Shown piece by piece: positions 18,749 to 28,544 of a stretch of DNA of 64,000 bases. The stretch is taken from contig CAZAEE010000004.1 of NCBI GenBank assembly GCA_964484325.1, positions 16,043 to 80,042 on the forward strand. The letters are read 5' to 3'. The notes under the pieces are model-generated. The model had not been told where the DNA came from. It saw only the letters and a list, made by a program, of their open reading frames with translations, and searched no databases. This DNA comes from CAYLXX01 sp964484325 (GTDB lineage Bacteria; Patescibacteriota; Microgenomatia; UBA1406; GWC2-37-13). The position numbers were made by a program, and so were the translations under genes. The number at the start of each line of letters is the position of its first letter. Positions within the stretch are counted from its first letter, which is position 1.

Positions 18749-19837
18749 TTATTCAAGAAAATCTTTCAGTTTCCGAGCACGGGTCGGGTGTTTAAGTTTA
18801 CGAATAGCTTTGGCTTCAATCTGGCGAATGCGCTCACGGGTCACTTTAAACTCCCGACCGACTTCTTCTAGAGTTTTCGCCTTACCATCTTCTAGTCCAA
18901 AGCGCATGATTAACACCTTTTTTTCTCGAGGTGATAACGTTTCAAGCACTTTTTGAAGAGCATCTTTCAGAAGCTCGCGGGAAACTTTATCATAAAGACT
19001 TGGCTGACTCTGATCGGCGACAAACTGTTCAAGCGTGGCTTCTTTATCATCACCAACTGGCGCAGAAAGTGACTTGGGTTGCTGGGAGATTTTTATCAGG
19101 TTCTCAACTTCATCAGGCGTGATCTGCATCTCTTTGGCGATCTCTTTCACAGTTGGCTCACGGCCAAGCTTCTGTACTAATCGCCTCTGAGTTTTATAAA
19201 ACCTGTTAATCTGATCAACCATGTGCACAGGAATGCGGATTGTACGCGACTGGTCAGCTATAGCACGGGTTATCGCTTGACGAATCCACCAGGTGGCGTA
19301 GGTAGAAAATTTATAACCTCTCCTCCAGTCATACTTTTCAACACCACGGATCAGACCTTTATTTCCCTCTTGAATCAGGTCAAGAAATGATAACCGGCGT
19401 CCAAGATACTTTTTGGCAATCGATACGACAAGACGAAGATTGGCTTTGATTAATTTCTCTTTGGCGACCTCGTCGTTTTTTTCATATAGTTTCGCAAGCT
19501 GAACCTCTTCTTCAAATGTTAAAAGGGGTGTCCTGCCGATCTCCTTTAGATATTTTTTGATAGGATCAAGCGACTCACCGTGCTTTAAGGTAACAAGCTG
19601 TTCTAGCTCTTTTTCTATCTCTTCGGCTGATTTATTCGCATCAGACTCCTCACGGGTCGAAATGGTCTCGAAAATATCAACACCCTTCCGAAAAGCCAAA
19701 TCAAAAAACTCATCGATTTCGGAAACATGTTTTTCGGGTTCAGGGTAAACAATCATTATGTCTTCCTGGACCAAAAATCCGTCTTCTTCTCCTTGAGCCA
19801 GTAGTTCTTTAATATTTTTGGGTAATTTTTGTTTCAT
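18749..19837 (-). CDS. rpoD: Primary sigma factor, sigma-70 (RpoD/SigA)
   Basis: 362 residues. After an acidic N-terminal region come sigma region 1.2 (DPIKKYLKEIGRTPLL, about residue 91), region 2 (AKEKLIKANLRLVVSIAKKY through YATWWIRQAITRAI, residues 125-194, including the -10 recognition helix), region 3 and region 4 with the helix-turn-helix TLEEVGREFKVTRERIRQIE (about 322-341) that reads the -35 element. Size equals compact housekeeping sigma factors. The promoters listed here (TTGACA/TATAAT) fit this factor. It lies downstream of dnaG, as in the dnaG-rpoD module of many bacteria, but with its own short-leader promoter. Confidence 0.97.
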   Translation of the reverse strand: MKQKLPKNIKELLAQGEEDGFLVQEDIMIVYPEPEKHVSEIDEFFDLAFRKGVDIFETISTREESDANKSAEEIEKELEQLVTLKHGESLDPIKKYLKEIGRTPLLTFEEEVQLAKLYEKNDEVAKEKLIKANLRLVVSIAKKYLGRRLSFLDLIQEGNKGLIRGVEKYDWRRGYKFSTYATWWIRQAITRAIADQSRTIRIPVHMVDQINRFYKTQRRLVQKLGREPTVKEIAKEMQITPDEVENLIKISQQPKSLSAPVGDDKEATLEQFVADQSQPSLYDKVSRELLKDALQKVLETLSPREKKVLIMRFGLEDGKAKTLEEVGREFKVTRERIRQIEAKAIRKLKHPTRARKLKDFLE

Positions 19838-19878
19838 AGAATGGGGTGTTTTATATTACTTTTTATATCACAAACTAA

Positions 19879-19903
19879 ACTCCCAGACGGATGCGCCGGG
19901 AGT
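19879..19903 (-). terminator. Hairpin at the dnaG stop codon, possible weak terminator
   Basis: On the reverse strand a stem of six pairs (ACTCCC/GGGAGT with a 13-nt GC-rich loop) begins at the dnaG stop codon and is followed by a moderately T-rich stretch before the rpoD start. It may partly separate dnaG from rpoD. The T-run is interrupted, so termination is uncertain. Confidence 0.35.
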
Positions 19904-21684
19904 TACAAGTTATAATTGTACAACGAAGTGATCAAATTTTCTACCTCTTTAAGAGCAACCTGGAAGCGAGAAAGGTCTTTTTCATCTTCCTGTTTGACTT
20001 CGTCACGTGCTAAGTCGGTGATTTTTTTCTTGAGCGAGTAACGTTTTACCTCAAGCGCCATACGTACAGCTGTTTCCCGATCAAGTTTCAGATCCGGCGG
20101 GCTGAAAAGATAGAGCTCATTACAACTTGGTTGCAACTCACTCGGCAGTGAGTCAAAAAAAGCGCTAGAGTCCATAGCTGTAGGATGAGTTTTTTTAAAT
20201 GCCTGAAAGGCTGTCGCAATTTTCCGGTATGCCGGATACATGAAGTCATCAGGAGTCAAATGAACAAAAATAGCCTCTGCTATCTCATACGTATTCTCGT
20301 GTTGAAACAGAAGACTTAAGATATATTTTTCGATTAACTCTTGACGTTTCAATGGTGATTTTAGTGTGATTTGATCTGGGTCCTTAAACGTCATCACGGG
20401 TCTTTTTTGACGTTTCTCTATGATCTGTTCTATATTTTCTTTGGAAATTTCAAGCAGATTTGCTAGTTTATTAATGTAATGGGCTTGGACAATCGGGTTT
20501 TGTATCTGGGAAATAAATGGTAAAACTTCCTCGCCGATTTTTTTCTTATCAAAAGCGACTGAAACATTGTATTTTTTTAACGTATTTTTTATTAAAAAAT
20601 CATAAATTGATTCTGGCGATTGCAGTTGTTTTTTAAAAGCGAGCGCATGCTTCGTCAAAGCTTCAGCCGGATCTTTAGCACCATTTAAATCAAGAACGTA
20701 AATCTCAAACTCGAGTTCTTCAGCATCATGGGTAACTCGTTTCATCGCTTCAATACCTGCTTCGTCGGCATCAAGACACAGCGTGACTTTCGGAGTTAGC
20801 CGACGAAGCAGAGTCAACTGCTCTCTGGTAACTGCGGTACCTTTCACAGCAACAGCATAACCGATATCATGTTGATATAGCGCAATCATATCAAATTCAC
20901 CCTCTACCAAAATGACGTTTTCTTCTTTTTTTATAAGCTCTTTTGCTTGATATATACCATATAAACTTTCCCGTTTATGATATAAAACAGTTTCTGGTGT
21001 ATTTATGTACTTTGCCTCTTTGGCATTTGGATCAAGAAGCCTTCCTGAGAAACCGATGATGTTCCCTCTCGGATCAAGAATAGGAAATGTAATTCGTCCA
21101 CGGAAACGATCGTAGAAAGAGCCTTTGTCGCTTTTGATTAATAACCCTGATTCCTGCAAATCTACTTCTTTATAACCTTTCTTTTTAAGAAACTTCAGAA
21201 GCGAGTCCCATGAAGATGGCGCGTAGCCTATCTTAAATGTTTCAATAATGTGAGTGTTCAGTCCCCGGTCAGAAAGATACTGAGAAGCTTTTTTGCCAAA
21301 GGCGGTTTTTTGAAGAATGTATTGATAGTACTCTGAAGCTAATGTGTTTATTGCCAAAATACCTTCCTTTTTTTTCCATTCACGATCCTCAATTGAAGAA
21401 CTTTTCAGATGAACACCAGTTTTTTGGGCAAGTTCTTTCACAGCTTCGATAAAAGTGATGTTTTCCCACTTCATCAAGAATTTAAAGATATCGCCGCCAT
21501 CTCCGCAGGCTCCAAAACAGTGCCAAATCTGACGTTCAGGAGAAATAACAAATGAAGGGGTTTTTTCTTTATGAAACGGACATACGGCCTTAAAGTTACG
21601 CCCGGCTTTTTTTACCGGAATGTATGAGCCAATAAATTCGACAATATCAAGTTTTTGTTTAATTTGGGAAATAGCGCCTTCCAT
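19903..21684 (-). CDS. dnaG: DNA primase
   Basis: 593 residues, close to the usual length. An N-terminal CHC2-type zinc finger is visible: C35-P-F-H38 then HCFGACGDGGD with C56 and C60, with three residues between the last two cysteines rather than the two of E. coli. The catalytic core follows (KIGYAPSSWD, YDRFRGRITFP), with the TOPRIM acid at E261 in VEGEFD and the DADEAG motif at D305/D307. The C-terminal ~170 residues correspond to the helicase-interaction region. It makes RNA primers at replication forks. The start at 21684 has a TAAAAT box ending 6 nt upstream. Confidence 0.96.
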   Translation of the reverse strand: MEGAISQIKQKLDIVEFIGSYIPVKKAGRNFKAVCPFHKEKTPSFVISPERQIWHCFGACGDGGDIFKFLMKWENITFIEAVKELAQKTGVHLKSSSIEDREWKKKEGILAINTLASEYYQYILQKTAFGKKASQYLSDRGLNTHIIETFKIGYAPSSWDSLLKFLKKKGYKEVDLQESGLLIKSDKGSFYDRFRGRITFPILDPRGNIIGFSGRLLDPNAKEAKYINTPETVLYHKRESLYGIYQAKELIKKEENVILVEGEFDMIALYQHDIGYAVAVKGTAVTREQLTLLRRLTPKVTLCLDADEAGIEAMKRVTHDAEELEFEIYVLDLNGAKDPAEALTKHALAFKKQLQSPESIYDFLIKNTLKKYNVSVAFDKKKIGEEVLPFISQIQNPIVQAHYINKLANLLEISKENIEQIIEKRQKRPVMTFKDPDQITLKSPLKRQELIEKYILSLLFQHENTYEIAEAIFVHLTPDDFMYPAYRKIATAFQAFKKTHPTAMDSSAFFDSLPSELQPSCNELYLFSPPDLKLDRETAVRMALEVKRYSLKKKITDLARDEVKQEDEKDLSRFQVALKEVENLITSLYNYNL

Positions 21685-21718
21685 AAGATAATTTTATCAT
21701 TTAATTACCTATTAACAC

Positions 21719-21748
21719 TTGTTTTCTTCTCTAAAAAGAGTTTATAAT
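21719..21748 (+). promoter_or_regulatory. Promoter of the PilM-like gene, leaderless geometry
   Basis: TTGTTT at 21719-21724, 18-bp spacer, TATAAT at 21743-21748, then 7 nt to ATG 21756. It sits in a 71-bp divergent region that also holds the dnaG promoter on the other strand. Confidence 0.55.
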
Positions 21749-21755
21749 TGAAACT

Positions 21756-23201
21756 ATGCTCTATCTTTACGTCAACAAAAACGAGATTAAGCTCTTATAC
21801 CTGAAAAAATCTCTCCTTGGTCAATATGAAAGTGCCTACTATGAGAAAACACATACAATTAACTTGCAGGACGGGAAAAACGTTAACATTGATCTATTTG
21901 CTTCGGCCGTAAAAGAGGCTATAACCCTTATCTCTTCTTCCGCATCCAGAGACCGGGAAATTCAGCTTGTTTTACCTCAAGATGCTTTCCATTTTCTAAG
22001 AGCTGATGTTCCAGCAGACATCGCCCCATCAGCCGTTTCCTCATTTATTAATGATAAAGCCCGCGCTCAGCTCATGATTGATTTAGATACATGCGCCTAC
22101 GACTACCTTGTTGAGGAAAAAGACACCGGCAAACAGGTACTTTTTTTTGCCATGAATCTACAACTAATCCAAATGTATCAGGAAGCATTAAAACTTCTAA
22201 ACTTACAACTCAGCGGTATTATTCCGGAAATACTAGCCTACTATAAATTATTTGAAAAAACACTAAGAAAAGATAAAAAAGAATACATTATGTATGTCGT
22301 TTACGAGAAAGAACATATTCATGGCTATGCGTATGATACTTTTGGCCCGCTTGAAAAAGACAAAATTGAAGGGCATATCACGGCCTCGAAACCGATTGAA
22401 GATCAGCTGAAAAAATATGCTTTGGCGATGGAGGAAGAAGGTAAAAAAGTCAACCGGCTCATTCTTTCCGGAAATGACTCTGAGTCTATTCGGCAAGATA
22501 CTTTTACTAAACACGTTGGCGTCTGGACAAATCCTTTAAAAAGGATAATTCCCCAGTTTTATCAGGAATATCTGAAAATTCTCGTTACCCAACCCAATCA
22601 AGCAATTCCTTTTCTCCAGTTTGATGTTTGCATCGGAGCGTTCATTTTTTCTCTTGAAAACAAGTACTTTTCTTTTTTCAAAAAGAAACTCAAGATGCCA
22701 CCATCTTCAGTTACTACCTCACCAAGCAGACCTCCTCGACGATTTCCCTTGAAAGAAATTAGTATTTTCGTCGGCTCTTCCCTTCTAACATTTGGTGTTT
22801 TAATGGGCGTAATGCGATCAAACGCCAAACTACCTGATTTAAGTAAATTTACAACCAAAGCGCCCACACCCACAGCAATTCCAAAAGAGACTGCTACTCC
22901 AACACCCTCTGTAGCTCGTGAGGATGTTAAAGTAAAAATTCTTAATGGATCAGGTATAGCTGGTAAAGCTTCAATTATCAAAGATTCACTACAAAAAGCC
23001 GGCTACGGAGAAATCCTAACTGGTAACGCTGATAACTTTGACTACCAAACAACCGAAATTCAGATTAAAAAAAGTAAGTCAGGCATCTCACCGGTAATAA
23101 AGAACGATCTGAAAGATTTTTCTTCAAAACCGAAAATTACCACATTAGCTGAAAATGAAACAGCCGATGTAATTATCATCATCGGCGCCGATGTACAGTA
23201 A
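21756..23201 (+). CDS. PilM-like actin-fold protein fused through a membrane helix to a LytR C-terminal domain
   Basis: 481 residues. Residues 1-300 begin MLYLYVNKNEIKLLYL and contain QLVLPQDAFHFLRADVP and RLILSGNDSESI, resembling the ASKHA/PilM type of fold used in type IV pilus inner-membrane platforms. A hydrophobic helix (FVGSSLLTFGVLMGV) near residue 340 is followed by a Pro/Thr linker (TPTAIPKETATPTPS) and a C-terminal domain DVKVKILNGSGIAGKA...ADVIIIIGAD, which is the LytR_C fold found at the end of LytR-CpsA-Psr proteins. It may connect a cytoplasmic platform to the cell wall. The domain reading is by pattern, not search. Confidence 0.6.
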   Translation: MLYLYVNKNEIKLLYLKKSLLGQYESAYYEKTHTINLQDGKNVNIDLFASAVKEAITLISSSASRDREIQLVLPQDAFHFLRADVPADIAPSAVSSFINDKARAQLMIDLDTCAYDYLVEEKDTGKQVLFFAMNLQLIQMYQEALKLLNLQLSGIIPEILAYYKLFEKTLRKDKKEYIMYVVYEKEHIHGYAYDTFGPLEKDKIEGHITASKPIEDQLKKYALAMEEEGKKVNRLILSGNDSESIRQDTFTKHVGVWTNPLKRIIPQFYQEYLKILVTQPNQAIPFLQFDVCIGAFIFSLENKYFSFFKKKLKMPPSSVTTSPSRPPRRFPLKEISIFVGSSLLTFGVLMGVMRSNAKLPDLSKFTTKAPTPTAIPKETATPTPSVAREDVKVKILNGSGIAGKASIIKDSLQKAGYGEILTGNADNFDYQTTEIQIKKSKSGISPVIKNDLKDFSSKPKITTLAENETADVIIIIGADVQ

Positions 23202-23225
23202 GAAATGATAAAATAAAGATAAGTA

Positions 23226-24722
23226 ATGGTTAGTAAATTCAGCTTTAGAAGACGTCTTGCTTGGAATCTGAAAACATTTGATACACCGCTTCTTGTTAAA
23301 GCAGCTGTATTGATTGTTATTATATTGATTGCTATTGGGATTCGGATTTTTTTAAATCAATTTACTACCGAAAGTCCGTACCTAATATTTATTACTGCTG
23401 TTATTCTGGGTGCTTGGTTATTTGGCTCTCGTGCTGGAATATTTATCACCATTATTACTGCATTTTTTGTCGACTATTTATTTCTTCCGCCAAAAAACAC
23501 TCTCAGAATAGAAAACGTTGGACAGTTGATTATTTTTTTTATCTATTTATTTGAAGGATTTCTTATTAGCTGGATCATCTCAATTTTAAAAAAATCTCTT
23601 CAAATTTCCGAACTAAGCCGTTTGAGAGTTGTTCATGATGAAAAACAGTTTCGGTTGATGATCGAAGGCGTTAAAGATTATGCAATATTTTTCCTGAATC
23701 CTGATGGCTTTATCGTCAATTGGAATGAAGGCGCGGAACAAATCACTGAGTATCCGCAACTAGATGCAGTGGGTAAACATATTTCGATATTTTTTCGCAG
23801 TGATGAAGTTAAAAACCGAACACCGTGGAAAGAACTTGAGATAGCAAAAACTCAAGGTAAATTTGAGGGCGAAAGTTGGCGTCTCCGTGCCGATGGTAGC
23901 GAGTTTTTTGCGCATGTTTCAGTCAGTCCGATTTTTGATGAAGTAGGTCGGCTTGAAGGGTATGTGAAAATTATGCATGATATTACAGAAAGTAAACGTC
24001 TTGAACAGCAAAAAGATAACTTTATCAGTATTGCCAGCCATGAATTAAAAACACCAATTACCTCGATCAAAGCGTTTATTCAACTTCTCCAAAAACATCT
24101 GAAGAAATCAGCTGATACAAAAAGTGACCTGTACTTATCCCGCGTAGACAATCAAGTGAATAAGCTTACTCAACTAATTGAGGAACTTCTTGATGTTTCT
24201 CGAATTACTCAAGGTCGGCTTGAGTATAACGAAGAGGTATTTCCGTTTGATGAGCTGGTCAACGAAACTGTCGAAGAAATACGCCCCATTTCCGATCATA
24301 AAATCATTAAAAAAGGCCGGATAAGTACTCTTGTTCTGGCCGACAAATATCGTGTTGGGCAAGTAATCACTAATCTATTAACTAATGCGATTAAGTATTC
24401 TCCGGGAAAAGATAAAATTATTGTTACTTCTTCGGCTGACGACAAAGGGGTGCTTTTATCTGTTCAGGACTTTGGCATCGGCATCCCAAAAGATCAGCAA
24501 AAACGAGTTTTTCAGAGATTTTATCGAGTGATAGATAAAAGCCGTCAAAGTTATCCTGGACTTGGCCTTGGACTGTTTATATCTTCTGAAATAATGAAGC
24601 GGCATAGAGGAAAAATGTGGTTCAAAAGCAAAGAAGGCAAAGGTTCGATATTTTATTTTTTCCTGCCAATTACTCTGAGGGAAAAGTTTATACAAGACTT
24701 GAAAGAAGCTACTCCCGCGTAG
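23226..24722 (+). CDS. Orphan sensor histidine kinase with DUF4118-like membrane region and PAS domain
   Basis: 498 residues. Four hydrophobic segments in residues 24-120 resemble the KdpD-like DUF4118 region. A PAS domain covers about 140-255 (DYAIFFLNPDGFIVNWNEGAE). The HisKA box has the phospho-acceptor H272 in ASHELKTPITS, and the ATPase domain has the N box (NLLTNAIKYSP), G1 (DFGIGIP), F box (RFYR) and G2 (GLGLGLF). All catalytic motifs are intact. No response regulator is encoded nearby, so its partner is elsewhere in the genome. Confidence 0.92.
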   Translation: MVSKFSFRRRLAWNLKTFDTPLLVKAAVLIVIILIAIGIRIFLNQFTTESPYLIFITAVILGAWLFGSRAGIFITIITAFFVDYLFLPPKNTLRIENVGQLIIFFIYLFEGFLISWIISILKKSLQISELSRLRVVHDEKQFRLMIEGVKDYAIFFLNPDGFIVNWNEGAEQITEYPQLDAVGKHISIFFRSDEVKNRTPWKELEIAKTQGKFEGESWRLRADGSEFFAHVSVSPIFDEVGRLEGYVKIMHDITESKRLEQQKDNFISIASHELKTPITSIKAFIQLLQKHLKKSADTKSDLYLSRVDNQVNKLTQLIEELLDVSRITQGRLEYNEEVFPFDELVNETVEEIRPISDHKIIKKGRISTLVLADKYRVGQVITNLLTNAIKYSPGKDKIIVTSSADDKGVLLSVQDFGIGIPKDQQKRVFQRFYRVIDKSRQSYPGLGLGLFISSEIMKRHRGKMWFKSKEGKGSIFYFFLPITLREKFIQDLKEATPA

Positions 24723-24740
24723 CCTACATAGACTATCAGG

Positions 24741-24746
24741 TATAAT
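24741..24746 (+). promoter_or_regulatory. -10 box of prfB, leaderless geometry
   Basis: TATAAT ends 8 nt before ATG 24755. No clear -35 and no Shine-Dalgarno sequence were seen. Confidence 0.5.
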
Positions 24747-24754
24747 TGTCTCTT

Positions 24755-25765
24755 ATGGAAGAATTACACGAAGATCTCGGTAAGAAATTGGAGAGTATCT
24801 TGAAAAAAGTCAATTTACCTGAAAAAAAAGCCGAACTTGAACGTCTTGAGAAACTGACGTATGAAGCAGCTTTCTGGCAAGATACCCAAAAATCGGCTGA
24901 AGTCATGAAAACAATTAATCAGCTGAAAAAAGAGATCGAGGACGTTGAGATGATGCAACTTCTCTTTGAGGAACATCATGATGAGGAAGCAAAAAAACTA
25001 ATTGGTTCCTACGAAATTCTCCTCTTTTTATCCGGTGAGTATGACCGTGGAGATGCGATTTTTGCCATCCATGCTGGTCAAGGAGGCACCGAAGCGATGG
25101 ACTGGGCCAGTATGCTCCTTCGTATGTATACTAGGTATTTTGAAAAAAAGAACTGGAGTTATGAAGAGATCGACCGAGTGGAAGGAGACGAGGCTGGGAT
25201 CAAGAGTATCATCCTCAATGTACACGGGCAGTTTGCCTATGGCTACTTGAAAGCTGAAGCCGGTACTCATCGGCTTGTACGCCAGTCTCCCTTTAACGCC
25301 GATAAGCTCAGGCAGACCTCATTCGCTCTGGTTGAGGTTTTACCAATTATTAAAGATAAAGATGTAGAGCTTAAGGAGGATGATCTTGAATGGCAGTTTT
25401 TTAGAGCTGGTGGGCATGGCGGACAAAATGTCAACAAAGTCGCAACCGCCGTTCGTCTCACCCATAAACCAACAGGAATAACAGTCACCTGTCAAACTGA
25501 GCGCTACCAGGGACAGAATCGAGAATATGCCTTAAAGCTCCTTCGTTCAAAACTTTGGCAGATTGAACAGGAGAAACGACTTAATAAAATGGACTCTCTC
25601 AAGGGCAATAAAATGGCTTCCTGGGGCACGCAAATCCGCTCCTATGTTTTGCACCCGTACAAACTGATAAAAGATTTACGTACAGATCATGAAAGTTCCC
25701 AAACTGATCAAATTTTAGATGGAGACCTAGATGAGTTTATAGAGGCCTATCTCAAAAGACAATAA
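24755..25765 (+). CDS. prfB: Peptide chain release factor 2
   Basis: 336 residues from ATG 24755. The codon-recognition tripeptide is SPF (RLVRQSPFNA), the RF2 type that reads UAA and UGA, and the catalytic GGQ loop is in RAGGHGGQNVNK. The N-terminal helical domain is complete. There is no in-frame UGA near the start, so the autoregulatory programmed frameshift known from E. coli and many bacteria is absent. The presence of RF2 agrees with the use of TGA stops in this window. TATAAT ends 8 nt upstream of the start, so the mRNA is probably leaderless. Confidence 0.96.
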   Translation: MEELHEDLGKKLESILKKVNLPEKKAELERLEKLTYEAAFWQDTQKSAEVMKTINQLKKEIEDVEMMQLLFEEHHDEEAKKLIGSYEILLFLSGEYDRGDAIFAIHAGQGGTEAMDWASMLLRMYTRYFEKKNWSYEEIDRVEGDEAGIKSIILNVHGQFAYGYLKAEAGTHRLVRQSPFNADKLRQTSFALVEVLPIIKDKDVELKEDDLEWQFFRAGGHGGQNVNKVATAVRLTHKPTGITVTCQTERYQGQNREYALKLLRSKLWQIEQEKRLNKMDSLKGNKMASWGTQIRSYVLHPYKLIKDLRTDHESSQTDQILDGDLDEFIEAYLKRQ

Positions 25766-25785
25766 TTTGCATTATAAAAAATCTT

Positions 25786-26076
25786 ATGTTAAAAGAACAC
25801 TCAGAAAAATTATCACTAACAAAAGAGGTTAATAAAGGCCTTGTTTTTGGTGCATTAACACTTTTGTCTTTGCCCATCTGTCTTGTCTCATTTGATGCTT
25901 CAAAAACAGTTGTCAACCTGGCGACAACCCCATACATTATTTATACTTCAAATCTACCACAATCAGGTTGGCAGATAAGAATCGAATATCCTCACGGTCA
26001 AACAGATATTACTATCGACGCACCAGGTGTACCTTTTCCTTATATCGATATCAAACCATGGGATATGAGTCACTAA
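25786..26076 (+). CDS. Small protein with one membrane segment, unknown function
   Basis: 96 residues: a charged N-terminus, a hydrophobic stretch at about residues 18-36 (GLVFGALTLLSLPICLV), then a polar extracytoplasmic-looking part rich in Pro and aromatic residues. TATAAA ends 7 nt before the ATG, the same leaderless layout as neighbours, which supports expression. Its last 4 bp overlap the convergent M64-like gene. No family recognised. Confidence 0.55.
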   Translation: MLKEHSEKLSLTKEVNKGLVFGALTLLSLPICLVSFDASKTVVNLATTPYIIYTSNLPQSGWQIRIEYPHGQTDITIDAPGVPFPYIDIKPWDMSH

Positions 26077-28544
26077 AGTATACTTTTAAAGAAGTTAACA
26101 ATTGCATTGAAAAGATTAAATCCCGAAGTTGACGTTCCTGGACCTTCGACGGGAGCCCCGCCATTATAATCACAGCAGCGAAAATTGGTTCGCGAGTCAC
26201 AAACTCCATTAGGCGGCTGACATTCAGTTAAACACTGCGCTCTTGCTATATCATGACAGTTAGTAAAAGCAGTTGTTGGACTAGGTGCACAATGAGTATT
26301 GGTGTGCACTGATTGAACAATACAGTTTGCGTCATAAATGCCCTGATGAATGTGTTCGTAATTGGCCTGACTATCGGGATCCATACACTGAGTCCAAGCA
26401 ATATGACCTTGTAACCCACAAGGCGTCGGTGTCGGAATACCTGATGGATGAACAGTGGTGGGAGTCGGTGTTGGTGTACGAGTTGGACTAATTGCTCTTG
26501 TTGGAGTTGGGCTGGGCAAGTCGCAGCAATAAAATTGATTATTATAAACATCACAGGTGGCTTCAGGGTAAACACAGTTTGACTGACAAGTATGCTGATC
26601 GACCGGTCCATGACAGTTTGGAGGAATAGATATATTTGTCGGAGCAGGCGTGATCGATCCAATTGGACAAACTGTAGGGGAAGGGAGAGAAGGTTGATCT
26701 GGTGAGTTGGTTACTAAAGGACAACTATGGATGATTTGTATAAGATTACCCACTGTACGACGATTCAGTATTGAATCATATGCCCTTACTACTAAAGTGT
26801 ATGATCCACTAGGATAATTGTTTAGATTACTAACGTCAAATCTCACAGAGGTTGATGGCCTTGGTTTATAATATGTGTATAAAAAATCCTGTTGACCAGT
26901 ATCATTGTGAGTCAAGAAATACTCAAGCCGATTTACCCCACTAACATCTGAAGTATTAACATCAACTGTCATAAAATTATCGACTAATATACCGACACCT
27001 GGTTGATTTATTGTTATATTTGGACTTGTCGTGTCTGATAATGGGTACAAATAAGATGTATTATTAAAGACAGTATTCAACCTCAGAAGAGAAGGCGCAT
27101 TAAAAAAATCGACATTATCAAGAACACCTCCCATTATTGATGTCGGTGCAGATTTATATCTATTGCTGTATTCACATCCAAGACGATAGTCACCTAACCT
27201 CACTGCAGTATTTGAGTCATGATTGTACCATTCAGATGCCGGAGGTTGGCCAGCATAACAATTTCTATAAACTCTATTATCAAGAGGGGGCGTGGAGTTA
27301 TCGGTAATATATTCGTCAGCTAACCCAGCAAAGGCATGACCTAGTTCATGGGCAATAGTTTTATCTCGAAATGGTGACAAATTAAGATGACCCAGTGTAT
27401 GATAACTTTGATGAGCACCTTCAAGAGTGCTACGATGTCGTACACCTGTGGAATAAAGATCTTCCGGGGAATTTTCAATAACGATAGCTTCATCCCACAT
27501 TGACTGAGTCATTTGTGCTCTATCAAGTACATTATTAGGAGTACACTCTATATTTCCTTCAGGTGTAGCGTGACACTCCAAATCTACATAATCATATCTT
27601 GGATCATTAGGAATGTTAACCGTCTTAAAATAGTTGATCTGTGTTTTTCGGGCTTTCCATGGTTGAATACCGCCTCCTGTTGAGTCCCCAGTTAAAGATC
27701 TAAGTGCGAAATTTACTATATTATCAAAAGAGGCTAACTGATCTGGATTAAAATCATTACCAATGAAGAGAAGATTAAGACAGTGATCTTCACTAACACT
27801 ACAAGGAGAACTTGGGACTGGTGTCACTTCTGTTAAAATATCTTGACTTTGAATATCAGAACCTTGTGTATAAGCGTCTGCTGCTGCCAGTTGCTCATAT
27901 GAACCAACTGTGTGAGTTATACCGGCGCTGTTGTCTACTGCAGCACTAACTACTACCCTACCGCCCAGATCTGATATTTGTACCGTTCGGGCGATATTCT
28001 GATAAAGAAGATACAATGTGTACGGATAATTTGTTATCAGCTGCTCATGTCCAGGATGATCTTTACCATTACCTTCCATTATGGCTGATAGTGCCGAAAG
28101 ACTGAAATAGCGTTTATCCAGTGATTTACCAGAACCATCAAGAAGCTGTATCGAGAAATCATTTGAAGTTGATATTGATTGCTCACTATCACTATCATGC
28201 AGTTGTTGCGGGTCGGAAGCATATTGCCAACGCGGTATAAAACCATTTACTAATTTATTTGCGGAAAGTATGTTGATTTGAGGATTAGTTGAGTCGTGAT
28301 ACTCCACATCGATTTCAAGTAGCGATTGCGTGGGCGGAATACCACCTTTTGCAATCAACTCTTGTGCTGACTTCCAAGGATAATTTGTGTTTTGTATTTC
28401 TTGTGCTTTCGATCTGGTTTGAAGATTGTTTCTATTTGATAAATAGCTAATACTCAGTACTCCAAGAGTCAAAGTAAATATCCCAAATAAAGCGACCCAT
28501 TGCTTAAAAGAAGTTTTTTTTGTTTTTTGGTTGTTCTCTAACAT
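26073..28544 (-). CDS. Membrane-anchored extracellular M64-like zinc metallopeptidase with Ig-like and Cys-rich tail
   Basis: 823 residues. One helix (about 16-36) anchors or exports it. The zinc site is H399-E-L-G-H403-AFAGLADEY with D410, matching the IgA-peptidase M64 motif, and the preceding domain has LLFIGNDFNPDQL and WDEAIVIEN typical of that family. About residues 500-610 form an Ig-like module (PNITINQPGVGILVDN). The tail carries two Pro/Thr linkers and Cys-rich units ending NNQFYCCDL and TNFRCCDYNGG. It is a paralogue of 52643-54943. Target proteins are unknown; extracellular protein degradation is inferred. Confidence 0.78.
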   Translation of the reverse strand: MLENNQKTKKTSFKQWVALFGIFTLTLGVLSISYLSNRNNLQTRSKAQEIQNTNYPWKSAQELIAKGGIPPTQSLLEIDVEYHDSTNPQINILSANKLVNGFIPRWQYASDPQQLHDSDSEQSISTSNDFSIQLLDGSGKSLDKRYFSLSALSAIMEGNGKDHPGHEQLITNYPYTLYLLYQNIARTVQISDLGGRVVVSAAVDNSAGITHTVGSYEQLAAADAYTQGSDIQSQDILTEVTPVPSSPCSVSEDHCLNLLFIGNDFNPDQLASFDNIVNFALRSLTGDSTGGGIQPWKARKTQINYFKTVNIPNDPRYDYVDLECHATPEGNIECTPNNVLDRAQMTQSMWDEAIVIENSPEDLYSTGVRHRSTLEGAHQSYHTLGHLNLSPFRDKTIAHELGHAFAGLADEYITDNSTPPLDNRVYRNCYAGQPPASEWYNHDSNTAVRLGDYRLGCEYSNRYKSAPTSIMGGVLDNVDFFNAPSLLRLNTVFNNTSYLYPLSDTTSPNITINQPGVGILVDNFMTVDVNTSDVSGVNRLEYFLTHNDTGQQDFLYTYYKPRPSTSVRFDVSNLNNYPSGSYTLVVRAYDSILNRRTVGNLIQIIHSCPLVTNSPDQPSLPSPTVCPIGSITPAPTNISIPPNCHGPVDQHTCQSNCVYPEATCDVYNNQFYCCDLPSPTPTRAISPTRTPTPTPTTVHPSGIPTPTPCGLQGHIAWTQCMDPDSQANYEHIHQGIYDANCIVQSVHTNTHCAPSPTTAFTNCHDIARAQCLTECQPPNGVCDSRTNFRCCDYNGGAPVEGPGTSTSGFNLFNAIVNFFKSIL

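Noticed and set aside
26440..26530. Tandem repeat or CRISPR-like array
   Set aside because: The repetition is only the degenerate Pro/Thr codon pattern of a protein linker; similar at 52930-53060. No direct repeats with spacers exist in the window.
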